Source: Pasteurellaceae bacterium
GTDB taxonomy: Bacteria; Pseudomonadota; Gammaproteobacteria; Enterobacterales; Pasteurellaceae
Assembly: GCA_900756155.1 (NCBI GenBank)
Contig: CAAEJV010000017.1
Span: forward strand, 62,001-126,000
DNA: 64,000 bases
Direction: 5' to 3'
Numbering within the stretch: the stretch's first letter is position 1; the number at the start of each line of letters is the position of its first letter. Shown here in pieces: positions 9,376 to 19,556 of this stretch. Below the pieces are notes generated by a model, which was not told where the DNA came from, made no database searches, and saw nothing but the letters and a program-made list of their open reading frames with translations. The position numbers were made by a program, and so were the translations under genes.

Positions 9376-9977
9376 ATCATTTAATTATTTTTGCACATCC
9401 CAATAGCCAAAAAAGTTTTGGTCATGCCATCGTGGATCGCGTTGTAAAAGCAAGCCAACAGCTTGGTGTTGAAACCCATTTGCGTGATCTTTATACCATG
9501 GAATTTAACCCGATTATTTCCTTTGAAGAATTACAATCGGCCAATAAGGGGATTATCCCAGCGGAAATTCAGCAGGAACATGATTTTATTCGCCAAGCAG
9601 ATTTGATTACGATGGTTTATCCTTTATGGTGGATGGGTTTTCCCGCAATGTTGAAAGGCTATTTGGATCGTGTATTAAGCCATGGTTTTGCTTATAAAAC
9701 AGAAAATGGTGAATCTAAAGGTCTGCTTCAAGGTAAAGCGATGCAACAATTTATCACCATAGGGAGTAGCGTAGCAAAATATCAAGAATACGGCGTGGAT
9801 AAATCCCTCAATCATTGTTTGATCAATGGGTTATTTAATTATTGCGGTATCGAGAATGTGGATTACACCCTGTTTGGGGATATTCATATTATCGATGATG
9901 CTGCTCGCCAAGCGATGCTTGATGAAGCTGCCGAAAAAACAACGGCAAAATTGACCGCACTTTTAGCTCAATCGTGA
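9372..9977 (+). CDS. NQO1/KefF-type flavin-dependent NAD(P)H:quinone oxidoreductase
   Basis: A flavodoxin-fold protein of 201 residues. The N-terminal HLIIFAHPNSQKSFGHAI segment is the phosphate-binding region, and the YPLWWMGFPAMLKGYLDRVL segment is the hallmark of the flavodoxin-2/NQO1 family. Members reduce quinones by two electrons using FMN or FAD, or act as potassium-channel ancillary proteins (KefF), but no kefC is present nearby. It overlaps the end of nfeD by 4 bases. Physiological substrate unknown. Confidence 0.85.
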   Translation: MNHLIIFAHPNSQKSFGHAIVDRVVKASQQLGVETHLRDLYTMEFNPIISFEELQSANKGIIPAEIQQEHDFIRQADLITMVYPLWWMGFPAMLKGYLDRVLSHGFAYKTENGESKGLLQGKAMQQFITIGSSVAKYQEYGVDKSLNHCLINGLFNYCGIENVDYTLFGDIHIIDDAARQAMLDEAAEKTTAKLTALLAQS

Positions 9978-10000
9978 GCACAATTATAGGAAAGCAACAG

Positions 10001-10558
10001 ATGTCAGAAACTCAAGTGAATAATTTTTCTTTAATAAGCCGCCTATTTGGCAACTTATTTTATCGCAGCCCTACGGATCCCATTTTGAGTGGGGTATTTG
10101 ATTGGCTGCAGCAACAAGGTTTAAGTCAAGTGTGGGCTCTTTCTACGGATAAAGAAAGCGAAGCTGCCATTGATAATTTACAAATGAAAATTGATTTAAC
10201 GTTGCTTGATCAAGAATATCAAAAATTGTTTGGTCCAAACGGTAACGTACCAACGGCTATTTCAAGTTATGATATGGATGTGCAACGTTTTGTGGATTTC
10301 CGTCATGCGCGTAATGTGCCTGAGGCAGAGAATATCGATCATTTCGCTTTGCTATTGCTTACGGCTTCTTGGTTAGAAGACAACACGGAATCGCTGTCCG
10401 CTCAACAGGATTTATTCGGTGATTTCTTATTACCTTGTGCAGCGAAATTCTTAACCCAAGTGGAAACTTATGCAACACTTCCTTTCTATCGTTCATTGGC
10501 GTATTTAACCCGTGAAATCTTGGCTGCAATGGCTGATGAATTAGAAGAGGGCGAGTAG
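10001..10558 (+). CDS. TorD/DmsD-family molecular chaperone
   Basis: An all-alpha protein of 185 residues. The motif LDQEYQKLFGPNG matches the EYxxLFxGP signature of TorD/DmsD chaperones, which bind twin-arginine signal peptides and assist molybdoenzyme maturation. No molybdoenzyme gene is adjacent, so the client is unknown. A GTG-initiated frame is open from 9974, but the ATG at 10001 (MSETQVNN) follows AGGAAAG at good spacing and is preferred. The frame ends just before a terminator shared with convergent gyrA. Confidence 0.8.
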   Translation: MSETQVNNFSLISRLFGNLFYRSPTDPILSGVFDWLQQQGLSQVWALSTDKESEAAIDNLQMKIDLTLLDQEYQKLFGPNGNVPTAISSYDMDVQRFVDFRHARNVPEAENIDHFALLLLTASWLEDNTESLSAQQDLFGDFLLPCAAKFLTQVETYATLPFYRSLAYLTREILAAMADELEEGE

Positions 10559-10606
10559 TTTTCATCAATAGAATAGATCTCTAAAAGAGATTTTTAGATG
10601 CCAATA

Positions 10607-10640
10607 AAAAAGCCCCGCGAATCAAAACGCGGGGCTTTTA
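10607..10640. terminator. Bidirectional terminator between the TorD-family gene and gyrA
   Basis: A GC-rich 8-bp stem GCCCCGCG (10612-10619 with 10628-10635) is flanked by A's on the left and T's on the right, so it can work in both directions. A weaker AT-rich hairpin with a T-run (10577-10595) precedes it on the plus strand. Confidence 0.92.
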
Positions 10641-10656
10641 TTTAATGGGAGATCAA

Positions 10657-13302
10657 TTATTCTTCAGAAGTCACATCTTCAGTGCCTTCGTCTTCATCAT
10701 CCACATCACAAACACGTTCAAGACTGACTACGTGTTCATCTTCTGCGGTACGAATTAAACGAACCCCTTGGGTGTTACGGCCAACGATACTTACTTCACT
10801 TACACGAGTACGCACTAAGGTACCTGCATCAGTGATAAGCATAATTTGGTCGGTTTCTTCTACTTGTGTCGCTGCAACGACTTTACCGTTACGTTCGCTC
10901 ACTTTAATCGAAATCACCCCTTTGGTATTACGCGATTTGGTTGGGTATTCGCTTAATTGTGTACGTTTACCGTAACCGTTTTGTGTCGCCGTAAGGATTG
11001 CACCATCATTTTTCGGCACAACTAAGGATACGACTTTATCGATGTTGAGATCGAGTGTTTCTTCTGCATTATCGTCAGAAACATCTTCAATTTCGACCGC
11101 ACTTTCATCGTCAGCGATATCATTGGTAAGAGCGAGTTTAATACCGCGTACACCTGTTGCTAAACGACCCATTGCACGGACTGCACTTTCAGCGAAACGC
11201 ACCACGCGACCTTGTGAAGAGAACAACATGATTTCGTTAGAACCGTCAGTGATATCTACACCGATTAATTCATCTTCATCACGTAAGTTCAAGGCGATGA
11301 TGCCGCTTGAACGTGGACGGCTGAATTCGGTTAGTGCAATTTTCTTCACGATACCACCAGCGGTTGCCATGATAACGAATTTATCTTCTTCATAAGCAGA
11401 GATTGGCAGGATTGCGGTGATACGCTCGTTTTCTTGTAACGGTAGAATATTGACAATTGGACGACCACGCGCACCACGGCTCGCTTGTGGTAATTGATAG
11501 ACTTTTAACCAATATAAGCGGCCACGGCTAGAGAAACAGAGAATCGTATCGTGAGTATTCGCCACTAAGAGTTTTTCGATGAAGTCTTCATCTTTCATCT
11601 TCGTTGCAGATTTACCTTTACCGCCACGACGTTGTGCTTCGTAGTCGGTAAGTGGTTGATATTTTACATAACCTTCGTGAGAAAGGGTTACAACCACATC
11701 TTCTTGAGCGATTAAATCTTCTAAATCAATATCACCGGAAGCTGCAGTAATTTCGGTACGACGTTCATCGGCGAATTGTGTACGTACTTGTTCAAGTTCT
11801 TCACGAATCACTTCCATCAAGCGTTCAGGGCTGTTGATGATGTGGAGAAGTTCTGCAATTTTAACCAATAACTCTTTGTATTCATTGATGACTTCTTCGG
11901 TAGCAAGACCGGTTAAACGGTGTAAGCGAAGTTCTAAGATTGCATCAACTTGTTCTGGAGAAAGGTAGTAATCAGAACCTTGAATACCAAATTCAGCCGC
12001 TAATTCAGCTGGGCGTGCCGCTGCATCAAGCAGACCTAAAATTTCGTTATTCAGTTTCCAAGGGCGAGAAATTAATTTTTCTGCCGCTTCTTTACGCTCT
12101 TTTGATTGACGGATAATGTCGATGATTTCATCGATGTTTGATGTTGCAACCGCTAAACCTTCTAAAATATGGGTACGCTCGCGGGCTTTACGCAATTCAA
12201 ATAAAGAACGGCGAATCACCACTTCGCGACGGTGCATCACAAAGGCTTCAATGATTTGTTTTAAGTTGAATAAACGTGGTTGACCATGATCTAAAGCCAC
12301 CATGTTGATCCCGAAAGTCACCTGCATTTGTGTGAGGGCATAGAGGTGATTTAATACCACTTCACCTACGGCATCACGTTTGATATCGATTTCAATGCGG
12401 ATCCCTTCTTTGTTAGAAAGGTCGATAATATTGCTGATGCCTTCGATTTTTTTATCTTTGATAAGCTCAGCAATTTTTTCTACTAATTTGGCTTTGTTCA
12501 CCTGATAAGGCAATTCGGTCACAATGATTTGCTCTTTGCCTTTATCCGTGGTTTCTACGCTAGCACGAGCGCGAACATACACTTTGCCGCGACCGGTGCG
12601 GTAAGCTTCTTCAATCCCTTTACGGCCATTAATTAATGCCGCTGTCGGGAAGTCTGGGCCTGGGATATATTGCATTAATTCATCAATGGTGATGTTTTCG
12701 TTATCAATATAAGCCAAGCAGCCATCTAACACTTCATTTAAGTTGTGTGGTGGAATGTTTGTTGCCATCCCCACCGCAATACCGGAAGAACCGTTTGCTA
12801 AAAGTGCAGGAATACGGGTTGGTAATACATCCGGAATCATTAATTCGCCATCATAGTTTGGCGAGAAATTCACGGTTTCTTTATCCAAGTCAGTTAATAA
12901 CGCTTGGGTGATTTTTTGCATACGTACTTCGGTATAACGCATTGCCGCTGGTGCGTCACCATCGATTGAACCGAAGTTACCTTGCCCATCTACCAACATG
13001 TAGCGCAATGAGAACGGCTGTGCCATACGCACAATGGTGTCGTACACCGCAGAATCACCGTGCGGGTGATATTTACCGATTACATCACCTACCACACGGG
13101 CAGATTTTACGTATTTTTTGCCGGCAGTGATGCCAGATTGATCCATGGAGAAAAGCACACGTCGATGCACGGGTTTTAAACCGTCACGCACATCAGGCAA
13201 AGCACGCCCAACAATCACCGACATGGCGTAGTCAAGGTAAGAAGATTTTAGTTCTTCTTCAATATTGACTGGGGTAATAGAGGAATGGATTGAATCCGTC
13301 AT
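10657..13302 (-). CDS. gyrA: DNA gyrase subunit A
   Basis: The breakage-reunion subunit of DNA gyrase, which introduces negative supercoils. The N-terminal domain contains the active-site Tyr123 ([10 protein letters not shown]). The quinolone-determining region reads [11 protein letters not shown] with Ser84 and Asp88, the residues found in quinolone-susceptible strains. The GyrA-box QRRGGKG begins the C-terminal DNA-wrapping beta-pinwheel, and the tail is acidic. The frame is open to 13323 via TTG, but the ATG at 13302 (MTDSIHSS) follows AAAAGGAATAAAA and gives the expected 881 residues. Confidence 0.97.
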   Translation of the reverse strand: MTDSIHSSITPVNIEEELKSSYLDYAMSVIVGRALPDVRDGLKPVHRRVLFSMDQSGITAGKKYVKSARVVGDVIGKYHPHGDSAVYDTIVRMAQPFSLRYMLVDGQGNFGSIDGDAPAAMRYTEVRMQKITQALLTDLDKETVNFSPNYDGELMIPDVLPTRIPALLANGSSGIAVGMATNIPPHNLNEVLDGCLAYIDNENITIDELMQYIPGPDFPTAALINGRKGIEEAYRTGRGKVYVRARASVETTDKGKEQIIVTELPYQVNKAKLVEKIAELIKDKKIEGISNIIDLSNKEGIRIEIDIKRDAVGEVVLNHLYALTQMQVTFGINMVALDHGQPRLFNLKQIIEAFVMHRREVVIRRSLFELRKARERTHILEGLAVATSNIDEIIDIIRQSKERKEAAEKLISRPWKLNNEILGLLDAAARPAELAAEFGIQGSDYYLSPEQVDAILELRLHRLTGLATEEVINEYKELLVKIAELLHIINSPERLMEVIREELEQVRTQFADERRTEITAASGDIDLEDLIAQEDVVVTLSHEGYVKYQPLTDYEAQRRGGKGKSATKMKDEDFIEKLLVANTHDTILCFSSRGRLYWLKVYQLPQASRGARGRPIVNILPLQENERITAILPISAYEEDKFVIMATAGGIVKKIALTEFSRPRSSGIIALNLRDEDELIGVDITDGSNEIMLFSSQGRVVRFAESAVRAMGRLATGVRGIKLALTNDIADDESAVEIEDVSDDNAEETLDLNIDKVVSLVVPKNDGAILTATQNGYGKRTQLSEYPTKSRNTKGVISIKVSERNGKVVAATQVEETDQIMLITDAGTLVRTRVSEVSIVGRNTQGVRLIRTAEDEHVVSLERVCDVDDEDEGTEDVTSEE

Positions 13303-13411
13303 TTTTATTCCTTTTTTGATCAAAAAATTGTGACGGATTATAGCATAAATTTAAGCGTTTTTGTGTGAAAAGTGCGGTTGATTTTAAAGCGTTTTTTTAA
13401 TGCAGAAATAA

Positions 13412-13438
13412 ATAAGGCAGACATGAAGTCCGCCTTAT
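13412..13438 (-). terminator. Probable terminator after ycaO
   Basis: An 11-bp stem with one mismatch (13412-13422 with 13428-13438, loop ATGAA) lies just beyond the ycaO stop. Reading leftward it is followed by TTATTTCTG, a moderate T-rich tail. Confidence 0.65.
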
Positions 13439-13455
13439 GATTGAGAGAAAATCGT

Positions 13456-15219
13456 CTATTTCCAATTTTCTCGTTTGGCTTTTTGTAGTTTAGCATAGGC
13501 ACCAAGTAAAGCTTGGTGTTCTTTGAAGTTTTCAAGCGTTTCATCGCTGGCTGGTAAGTTATAGAACGGGTTACCTTTTTCAGCCACCGTAGCCCAAGCT
13601 TGTTGAACGGCTTCTTTGCCATACATTCTTTCAAATACAGTGCGATATTGTTGTGAATCGCGAGTATTGTCTAAATGCAATTCAATGATGCTGATTAAAG
13701 CACGATAGTAATTTGCACGCTCTGGTGTAAACACAGAGCTGTTCATATTCATCGTCCAGTTTGCCCAATCTAAGGCTAATTCTAATTCACCTAATGCTAA
13801 GTAAAGCATGGATTTAAGTTCACCAACACGTAATGTTGTCCAACCGCTTGCTTTTGGTGCAACGATACCGATAAATTCGCGAACGCGTGTGGCATCGTCA
13901 ATATCTTGCTCATCTAATTCTGCTAATAATTCTTCATAAGTTTCAGCATCATGATGATGGTGTGGCAGATCCAATAAGATCTCACGCCAGTCCATACCCA
14001 TATTATTATTGGCATAAATGAGGTCATCAGCAGGATAGATATCAGACATGCCTGGTACGATAATGCGGCAAGCATAAACGTCTAAATGGTTGTAATCCAT
14101 GATATAGACTTCTTTTTCCTCTGCATTAAAGATTGCCATCAAGTTTTCATATTCTTCTTGCGTTGAACCAGAGAAATCCCAATCTACAAATTCATAATCT
14201 GGCGTATTTTTAAATAAATCCCAAGAAATTAAACCGCTAGAATCAATAAAGTGTGTTTCAAGGTTAGCATGCTCCGCCACATCATCATTATTGAATGATG
14301 GAGGCGAGAATACATCGAGATCTTTTAAACTGCGACCTTGTAAAAGCTCCGTTACGGTACGCTCTAATGCCACTTGGAAGTTTGGATGTGCACCAAAAGA
14401 AGCAAAGCAAGTGCCGTTATTTGGGTTGAGTAATACCACGCAAATGACAGGATATTTGCCACCTAGTGACGCATCAAAGGCATAAATAGGGAAGCCTTCT
14501 TCCTCTAATTTTTCAATAGAGGCTTGAATAGATGGATAGCGATCCATCACGGATTTTGGAATTTCAGGAAGACTGATTGCTTCTGCAATAATGCGATTTT
14601 TTACGTAACGTTCAAAAACTTCTGAAAGCCCTTGCACGCGTGCTTCATTTTTTGTGTTACCAGCGGACATTCCGTTAGATACGTATAAATTCGCAATGAT
14701 ACTTTGTGGAATATAGACGGTTTCTTGATCGGATTGACGCACATAAGGCATCGCGACAATACCGCGATCGTAATTACCGGATTGCAGATCCACAAGCAAT
14801 TCTGGGGTTAGTTCTTGATTTGGATCGAAATAATCCCATAAGTAATCATCTAAAATCCCTAGTGGCAAAAGGTCTTCATCTTCAATAGGAAACCATTTTT
14901 CAGTGGGATAATGGACGAAATCGCCATTGGCAATCTCTTGCCCTAAATAGAAATCGGCAAAAAAATAGTTGGTAGAGAGACGTTCGAAATATTCACCTAA
15001 TGCAGACGCTAATGCGGCTTTTTTGCTCGCGCCTTTACCGTTAGAAAAACATTGTGGGCAATCCTTATCACGAATATGTACAGACCAGATATTTGGCACA
15101 GGATTAAGCCAAGAGGCTTCTTCGATATTGAAACCAAGTGCGGTCAATTTTTGTTGAAATTTTGAAATACTGTCTTCAAGTGCGGCATCTTTGCCGAGAA
15201 TAAATGTTTGTTCGGTCAT
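13456..15219 (-). CDS. ycaO: YcaO-domain protein, ribosomal protein S12 methylthiolation accessory type
   Basis: A cytoplasmic ATP-dependent YcaO-superfamily protein. The 587-residue length, the SNGKGASKKAALASALGEYFERLS motif region and the C-terminal TPR-like helical tail match the E. coli YcaO group. E. coli YcaO is linked to RimO-dependent beta-methylthiolation of ribosomal protein S12. No RiPP precursor or partner gene is nearby, so the housekeeping role is favoured. The frame is open to 15276, but the ATG at 15219 (MTEQTFIL) follows AGGAACAATT and is the better start. An HHHH run around residue 430 is natural sequence. Confidence 0.88.
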   Translation of the reverse strand: MTEQTFILGKDAALEDSISKFQQKLTALGFNIEEASWLNPVPNIWSVHIRDKDCPQCFSNGKGASKKAALASALGEYFERLSTNYFFADFYLGQEIANGDFVHYPTEKWFPIEDEDLLPLGILDDYLWDYFDPNQELTPELLVDLQSGNYDRGIVAMPYVRQSDQETVYIPQSIIANLYVSNGMSAGNTKNEARVQGLSEVFERYVKNRIIAEAISLPEIPKSVMDRYPSIQASIEKLEEEGFPIYAFDASLGGKYPVICVVLLNPNNGTCFASFGAHPNFQVALERTVTELLQGRSLKDLDVFSPPSFNNDDVAEHANLETHFIDSSGLISWDLFKNTPDYEFVDWDFSGSTQEEYENLMAIFNAEEKEVYIMDYNHLDVYACRIIVPGMSDIYPADDLIYANNNMGMDWREILLDLPHHHHDAETYEELLAELDEQDIDDATRVREFIGIVAPKASGWTTLRVGELKSMLYLALGELELALDWANWTMNMNSSVFTPERANYYRALISIIELHLDNTRDSQQYRTVFERMYGKEAVQQAWATVAEKGNPFYNLPASDETLENFKEHQALLGAYAKLQKAKRENWK

Positions 15220-15234
15220 AATTGTTCCTGTTAT

Positions 15235-15261
15235 AAAAAGCTCCCGCATCATAGGGGAGTT
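15235..15261 (-). promoter_or_regulatory. Terminator-like hairpin in the ycaO leader
   Basis: Reading leftward, ACTCCC and GGGAGC arms (15255-15261 with 15239-15245) form a stem with a 9-base loop, directly followed by five T's and then the ycaO ribosome binding site. No leftward gene lies upstream for it to terminate, so it may be a leader attenuator. Confidence 0.45.
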
Positions 15262-15398
15262 TAGTGGGCTAATCAAGCATAAAATTTATACGCTTTAGCT
15301 CTTGTTTTCCTTTATTTTTAAGGGTAAATTAGCCTGGCGCAGAAAGGCATTTTCTGTGTAGGTAAAATTATAAACAAATTAATCAATTGGGAGACATT

Positions 15399-15737
15399 AT
15401 GGCTCAAGGATTTTATGAATTAAAAGTGGCTAAAGACGGACAATTTATGTTCAACTTAAAAGCAGCAAACGGACAAGTTATTTTAACCAGCGAACTTTAT
15501 AAAACCAAAGCATCAGCTGAAAACGGTATTGCTTCAGTGCAAAAAAATGGTGTGGATGCGAAAAACTTTGAATATCGCGTAGCGAAAAATGACAAACCTT
15601 ACTTCATTTTAAAAGCGGCTAACCACCAAGAAATTGGCCGTAGCCAATATTATTCTTCTCAAGCTGCAGCAGAAAAAGGCGTTGAGTCTGTGATGAATAA
15701 TGCATCTTCTGCAGTAATCAAAGAAGTGACAGAATAA
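15399..15737 (+). CDS. yegP: YegP family (DUF1508) protein
   Basis: A small cytoplasmic protein (112 residues) made of two tandem DUF1508 repeats: GFYELKVAKDGQFMFNLKAANG (split here as about residues 3-50) and a second unit around YRVAKNDKPYFILKAANHQ (about 53-101). The function of the family is unknown. The start is the ATG at 15399 after TTGGGAGACATT; a TTG start 12 bases upstream is less likely. Its stop codon abuts the stop of the convergent methyltransferase gene. Confidence 0.88.
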   Translation: MAQGFYELKVAKDGQFMFNLKAANGQVILTSELYKTKASAENGIASVQKNGVDAKNFEYRVAKNDKPYFILKAANHQEIGRSQYYSSQAAAEKGVESVMNNASSAVIKEVTE

Positions 15738-16454
15738 TCATTCTGTTCTTATTTCTTTAAATGCACCTGCCGGCTCTAAAAACGCCGGCATTTTTGATCG
15801 CGCTTTCTCCGGATTCTGTGTTAATGGATAAGTTCGTTTTTTGGCGACGATCACGGTAAGCGGAGAGCAGAGCGTACTCTTCTCCTGTTTTATGGATAGT
15901 CTTTCATCTGCAATCACATCAAAATTTAATAATGATAGCCAGTCAACCACTCGCCAAGTAGCATATTGTCGGAACTTAAATTCGCCTAATTTCGGTTTGA
16001 AAAGCAAGGGACTAAGCGGATTAAATAACGTGATGAACATCCAGCCGTCATCCTTTAAAACACGATGTGCTTCACGCAATATTTGATGAGGATCTTGCGC
16101 AAAATTTAAGGTGTTTGCCAACAAGCAGGCATCCATTTCTTTTTCAATAAAAGGTAAGGTTAATGGCGATGCTTGGAGCAAGCTATCACTTTCATTTAAA
16201 AGTGCGGTAGAAAAATGCGCTGTTTTTTCAGCTAACACTATTTGATGGCGTAAAGGCAAGTCAAAGGCAATTTCGCCACTTAAGGCACCGACTTTCAGAA
16301 TTTGATAGCCTAAAATTTTTGGTGTCCATTCGGCAAAATAATGTGTTAATACGTTACAATAGGCTTCACCTTGTGGTAACGCTTGCCAACTTTCAGGTGA
16401 AAGAAGTGGTTTGTGCCATTTGGCTTTCCAATTCAATGTTAATCCTATTTTCAT
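15738..16454 (-). CDS. SAM-dependent methyltransferase (YafS-like, gloB-divergent)
   Basis: A class I methyltransferase-fold protein. The core shows LKVGALSGEIAFDLPL as a degenerate SAM-binding strand-loop, MDACLLANTLNFAQDPHQILREAHRVLKDDGWMF as the post-II to motif III region, and ITLFNPLSP. The position divergent from gloB matches E. coli yafS/gloB. Substrate unknown. The frame is open to 16490, but the ATG at 16454 (MKIGLTLNW) avoids overlap with gloB and gives 238 residues; its Shine-Dalgarno is poor. The 3' end of the coding region contains a terminator that appears to serve yegP. Confidence 0.75.
   Translation of the reverse strand: MKIGLTLNWKAKWHKPLLSPESWQALPQGEAYCNVLTHYFAEWTPKILGYQILKVGALSGEIAFDLPLRHQIVLAEKTAHFSTALLNESDSLLQASPLTLPFIEKEMDACLLANTLNFAQDPHQILREAHRVLKDDGWMFITLFNPLSPLLFKPKLGEFKFRQYATWRVVDWLSLLNFDVIADERLSIKQEKSTLCSPLTVIVAKKRTYPLTQNPEKARSKMPAFLEPAGAFKEIRTE
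15768..15795 (+). terminator. yegP terminator lying inside the convergent methyltransferase gene
   Basis: TGCCGGC (15768-15774) pairs perfectly with GCCGGCA (15784-15790) around a 9-base loop and is followed by TTTTT. It is oriented for rightward transcription from yegP but lies within the last codons of the leftward methyltransferase gene. Confidence 0.8.
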
Positions 16455-16464
16455 AAGGTAATTT

Positions 16465-17166
16465 ATGCTAGTTCCTATTCCTGCGCTCAATGATAACTAT
16501 ATTTGGCTTTATAGACGAGAAAATTTCCCCATAATTGTGATCGATATCCCAGAAATAACCCGTTTAATTCCGTATTTAGAATCGAATAAGTTAGACGTAG
16601 AAGCGGTGTTATTAACCCATAATCACGATGATCATGTGCAAGGTGTCGCGGAATTTAAGCAATATTATCCAAATGTACCTGTTTTCGGCCCAACAGAATG
16701 TGCAAATAAAGGAGCAACCAATATCGTGGATAGTGGTGTGATTAATACGGCACATTATCATATTGAAGTTTTGCCAAGCGGTGGCCATACGGCAGGGCAT
16801 GTCAGCTATTTAGTGGATGGGCATCTATTTTGTGGCGATGCGTTATTTTCTGCGGGCTGTGGTCGCGTGTTCACGGGAAATTTTGCTCAAATGTTTGAAA
16901 CCATGCAGAGTTTTAATCAATTACCTAATGAAACCGTGGTTTGCCCTGCTCATGAATATACACTGGGTAATTTAGCTTTTGCGGAAACCATATTGGTGGA
17001 TAAAAGTGCGGTCAAAAATCAACGTGTTTTGGTGGAACGTTATCAAGCAGAGGGTAAACCGAGTTTGCCAACAACAATTGGATTAGAGAAACAAATTAAC
17101 CCGTTTTTACAGGCAAAAAATTTAGACGAATTTACACAATGGCGTTTAGCGAAAGATAAGTTTTAA
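16465..17166 (+). CDS. gloB: Hydroxyacylglutathione hydrolase (glyoxalase II)
   Basis: A binuclear-metal beta-lactamase-fold enzyme that hydrolyses S-lactoylglutathione to lactate and glutathione in methylglyoxal detoxification. The metal-binding motif [10 protein letters not shown] lies at about residues 53-60. The second histidine (GGHTAGH), the bridging aspartate (FCGDALF) and the C-terminal histidine (CPAHEYT) are all present. At 233 residues it is slightly shorter than the E. coli protein. The start is 10 bases from the divergent methyltransferase start, with ATAAGGTAATTT before the ATG. An uptake signal is embedded near 17003. Confidence 0.93.
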   Translation: MLVPIPALNDNYIWLYRRENFPIIVIDIPEITRLIPYLESNKLDVEAVLLTHNHDDHVQGVAEFKQYYPNVPVFGPTECANKGATNIVDSGVINTAHYHIEVLPSGGHTAGHVSYLVDGHLFCGDALFSAGCGRVFTGNFAQMFETMQSFNQLPNETVVCPAHEYTLGNLAFAETILVDKSAVKNQRVLVERYQAEGKPSLPTTIGLEKQINPFLQAKNLDEFTQWRLAKDKF

Positions 17167-17301
17167 CTCGTTTTAGTTATTTGTTTGAGTTTTTTATCTT
17201 GAAATTTGCTCAATTCTCAACAATTCATTAAAATAGCGAAACTTTTACTTTCTACTTAAGCCGCATGTTCATAAAAGTGCGGTTGTTTTTATTAGGTTTT
17301 T

Positions 17302-18624
17302 ATGACCCTTCTTGTTCTAGGCATTAATCATAAAACGGCTTCTGTCGCTGTTCGTGAGAAAGTCGCTTTTTCTGAAGAAAAGCGGCAGCTTGCCTTACAA
17401 CAAATTCACCAACAAGATTTGGCAGAAAGCGCGGTTATTCTTTCTACCTGTAACCGTACAGAGATTTATCTTCATCATCGTCAAATTTCACCCCAAGAGT
17501 GTAAGCAATGGCAAACGAACTGTACAAATTGGTTTGCTAACATTCATCAGCTTTCTGTCGATGAATTAAATAAGAGTATTTACACACATCAAAATCAACA
17601 AGCAGCGAATCATTTAATGCGAGTGGCCTGTGGTTTGGATTCATTAATTTTGGGTGAGCCGCAAATTTTAGGACAGGTGAAACAAGCGTTCCAAATCAGT
17701 GAAGATTATTATCAAGCGGCGAATATTCCGCTTTCAAGCACGCTTTCTCGTTTGTTCCAAAAAACCTTTGCTACAGCAAAACGTGTACGCACTGAAACCA
17801 ATATTGGTGAAAGCGCTGTATCGGTGGCTTATGCAGCTTGTAGTTTGGCACGTCAAATTTTTGAATCTTTACGTGAATTACAAATTTTGCTCGTTGGGGC
17901 AGGGGAAACCATTGAATTGGTAAGCCGTCATTTATTACGCCATGGTGTAAAAAAATTGATGATTGCTAACCGCACTTTATCTCGCGCTGAACAGTTGGTG
18001 GAAAACTTAGCATCTAATACACCGATAGAAGTGTATTCTCTCGATGAGTTGCAAACACCACTAAATCAAGCGGATATTATCATCAGCTCAACAGGCAGCC
18101 CGAATGTTTTAATCACCAAAGCGATGGCTGAAATTGCGGAAAAAGCACGCCAATTTAAACCGACTTTGATGGTGGATATTGCGGTGCCACGTGATATTGA
18201 TGAAAACGTCTCGGAATTAGAAAGTGTGTATCATTACACCGTAGATGATTTGCAAGATATTATTCAACGCAATCTTTCTCAGCGTGAGCAAGCATCAGAG
18301 CAAGCGCAAGATATCATTACACAAGAATGCACGGATTTCTTTGAGTGGTTGAAGGTTCATCAGTTCTCTAATTTGATTCGTCATTATCGTGATGAGGCGG
18401 AGAATACTCGCCAAGAATTACTCGAAAAAGCCTTACACCAAATTCAACAAGGTGAGAATGCTGAAAAAATTCTGCAAGAATTGAGTTATAAATTAACGAA
18501 TAAACTCATTCATGCGCCAACCCAAACTATGCAAGCTATGATGAAATCCGGTAATGCGGAAGGTTTGCATGCCTTTTCCAATGCTTTGCATTTAACCCAT
18601 CCTTTAAATGAAAAAAACGATTAG
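17302..18624 (+). CDS. hemA: Glutamyl-tRNA reductase
   Basis: Catalyses the NADPH-dependent reduction of glutamyl-tRNA to glutamate-1-semialdehyde, the first step of C5 tetrapyrrole synthesis. The nucleophilic Cys50 lies in [11 protein letters not shown]. The NADPH-binding segment reads [12 protein letters not shown], and the C-terminal dimerisation helix is present; total 440 residues. The next gene starts inside its last codons (17-base overlap), suggesting co-transcription. Heme made here can also supply siroheme through CysG in this window, because both pathways branch from uroporphyrinogen III. Confidence 0.95.
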   Translation: MTLLVLGINHKTASVAVREKVAFSEEKRQLALQQIHQQDLAESAVILSTCNRTEIYLHHRQISPQECKQWQTNCTNWFANIHQLSVDELNKSIYTHQNQQAANHLMRVACGLDSLILGEPQILGQVKQAFQISEDYYQAANIPLSSTLSRLFQKTFATAKRVRTETNIGESAVSVAYAACSLARQIFESLRELQILLVGAGETIELVSRHLLRHGVKKLMIANRTLSRAEQLVENLASNTPIEVYSLDELQTPLNQADIIISSTGSPNVLITKAMAEIAEKARQFKPTLMVDIAVPRDIDENVSELESVYHYTVDDLQDIIQRNLSQREQASEQAQDIITQECTDFFEWLKVHQFSNLIRHYRDEAENTRQELLEKALHQIQQGENAEKILQELSYKLTNKLIHAPTQTMQAMMKSGNAEGLHAFSNALHLTHPLNEKND

Positions 18625-19351
18625 ATTTTTGACCGCACTTTTAGGTGGCTTATCGCTATTGATGAGTGTATCAGCCCTAGCAGAATATCGAACCTTTAAT
18701 GATGGCAATATTACTTACGGGATTTTCCAAGCTAAACCTGAAGAAGTTCAGCTACATTGGAAAGATGCTGAAGGTAACGATTATCAAAGTTTAACGCGTC
18801 TCAAAAATGCCTTAGAAGATAGCTATAACGTGAAAATGGTCATGAATGCAGGCATTTATAGCATGAATAATGTGCCTGCAGGGTTATGGATTGAGCAAGG
18901 AAAAGAGCTCAATGCGTTAAATACAAAAGCAGGCAAAGGTAATTTCCATGTGCAGCCTAATGGGGTATTCGCTATTGCTGGAAATAAACCCTATATTTTA
19001 ACAACCGCCGCGTATCAGAAAAGCAAACTCAAACCAGATTTTGCGTTGCAATCAGGCCCGATGTTAATTATTCATGGAAAAATGAATCCACAATTTCGAG
19101 CAAGCCTAGAAAGCTATCATAAGCGTAATGCAGTGTGTTTGACGAAGCAGAATGAATTACTTTTCTTGATGACGATAAAAGGTGAACCTAACCTTTATAC
19201 ATTGAGTCAAGGTTTATTAAAAATTGGTTGCCATGATGCTTTATATCTTGATGGAACAATATCTAATTGGTACATTCCGGGGCAATTCAACACCTTGCAT
19301 TGGAAGCGTTTTGTTGGAATGATCTCCGTTCTTGATGTGAACAAAAAATAG
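18608..19351 (+). CDS. Secreted phosphodiester glycosidase family protein (NAGPA/DUF2233 domain)
   Basis: An N-terminal signal peptide ([14 protein letters not shown] to about ALAEYR) predicts periplasmic export. The domain shows the family hallmarks [41 protein letters not shown] and [13 protein letters not shown], as in bacterial phosphodiester glycosidase (NAGPA-like) proteins. The substrate is unknown. The gene overlaps hemA by 17 bases. An uptake signal (18632-18640) lies inside the signal-peptide coding region. Confidence 0.85.
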   Translation: MKKTIRFLTALLGGLSLLMSVSALAEYRTFNDGNITYGIFQAKPEEVQLHWKDAEGNDYQSLTRLKNALEDSYNVKMVMNAGIYSMNNVPAGLWIEQGKELNALNTKAGKGNFHVQPNGVFAIAGNKPYILTTAAYQKSKLKPDFALQSGPMLIIHGKMNPQFRASLESYHKRNAVCLTKQNELLFLMTIKGEPNLYTLSQGLLKIGCHDALYLDGTISNWYIPGQFNTLHWKRFVGMISVLDVNKK

Positions 19352-19410
19352 CAAAAGCGTTTTATTTATAATCAACTAAATCAAAAAATCCGTTTTTTGC
19401 AAAAAAATGA

Positions 19411-19439
19411 TTGACGAGAATAGGTCAAATCAGGATAAT
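19411..19439 (+). promoter_or_regulatory. Promoter of the tRNA cluster
   Basis: TTGACG (19411-19416) and GATAAT (19434-19439) are separated by 17 bp and followed by a GC-rich CGCCCCGC discriminator-like stretch, typical of stable-RNA promoters. The first tRNA starts about 30 bases downstream. Confidence 0.85.
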
Positions 19440-19474
19440 ACGCCCCGCAAAGCCGATAAGGTAAAGCAAATGAT

Positions 19475-19551
19475 GGCTACATAGCTCAGTTGGTTAGAGC
19501 ACAACACTCATAATGTTGGGGTCGCAAGTTCGAATCTCGCTGTAGCCACCA
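19475..19551 (+). tRNA. tRNA-Met (CAT), elongator
   Basis: A 77-nt cloverleaf with acceptor stem GGCTACA/TGTAGCC, anticodon CAT at 19509-19511 in loop CTCATAA, T-loop GTTCGAATC and encoded ACCA end. The sequence resembles E. coli elongator tRNA-Met rather than the initiator (first pair G-C) . Confidence 0.97.
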
Positions 19552-19556
19552 AGTTT

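Noticed and set aside
10682..11395. Serine-rich plus-strand frames opposite gyrA
   Set aside because: Shadows of the gyrA frame; composition mirrors gyrA codons on the other strand.
13338..13634. A 98-codon leftward frame overlapping the end of ycaO
   Set aside because: It overlaps the ycaO coding end in another frame and runs through the terminator; no family resemblance.
13920..13990. Histidine run in YcaO that looks like an affinity tag
   Set aside because: It is internal, in frame in a natural gene, and preceded and followed by ordinary family sequence.
13456..15219. ycaO as part of a RiPP (azoline peptide) cluster
   Set aside because: No precursor peptide, dehydrogenase or partner E1-like gene is adjacent, and the protein has the length and tail of the housekeeping YcaO.
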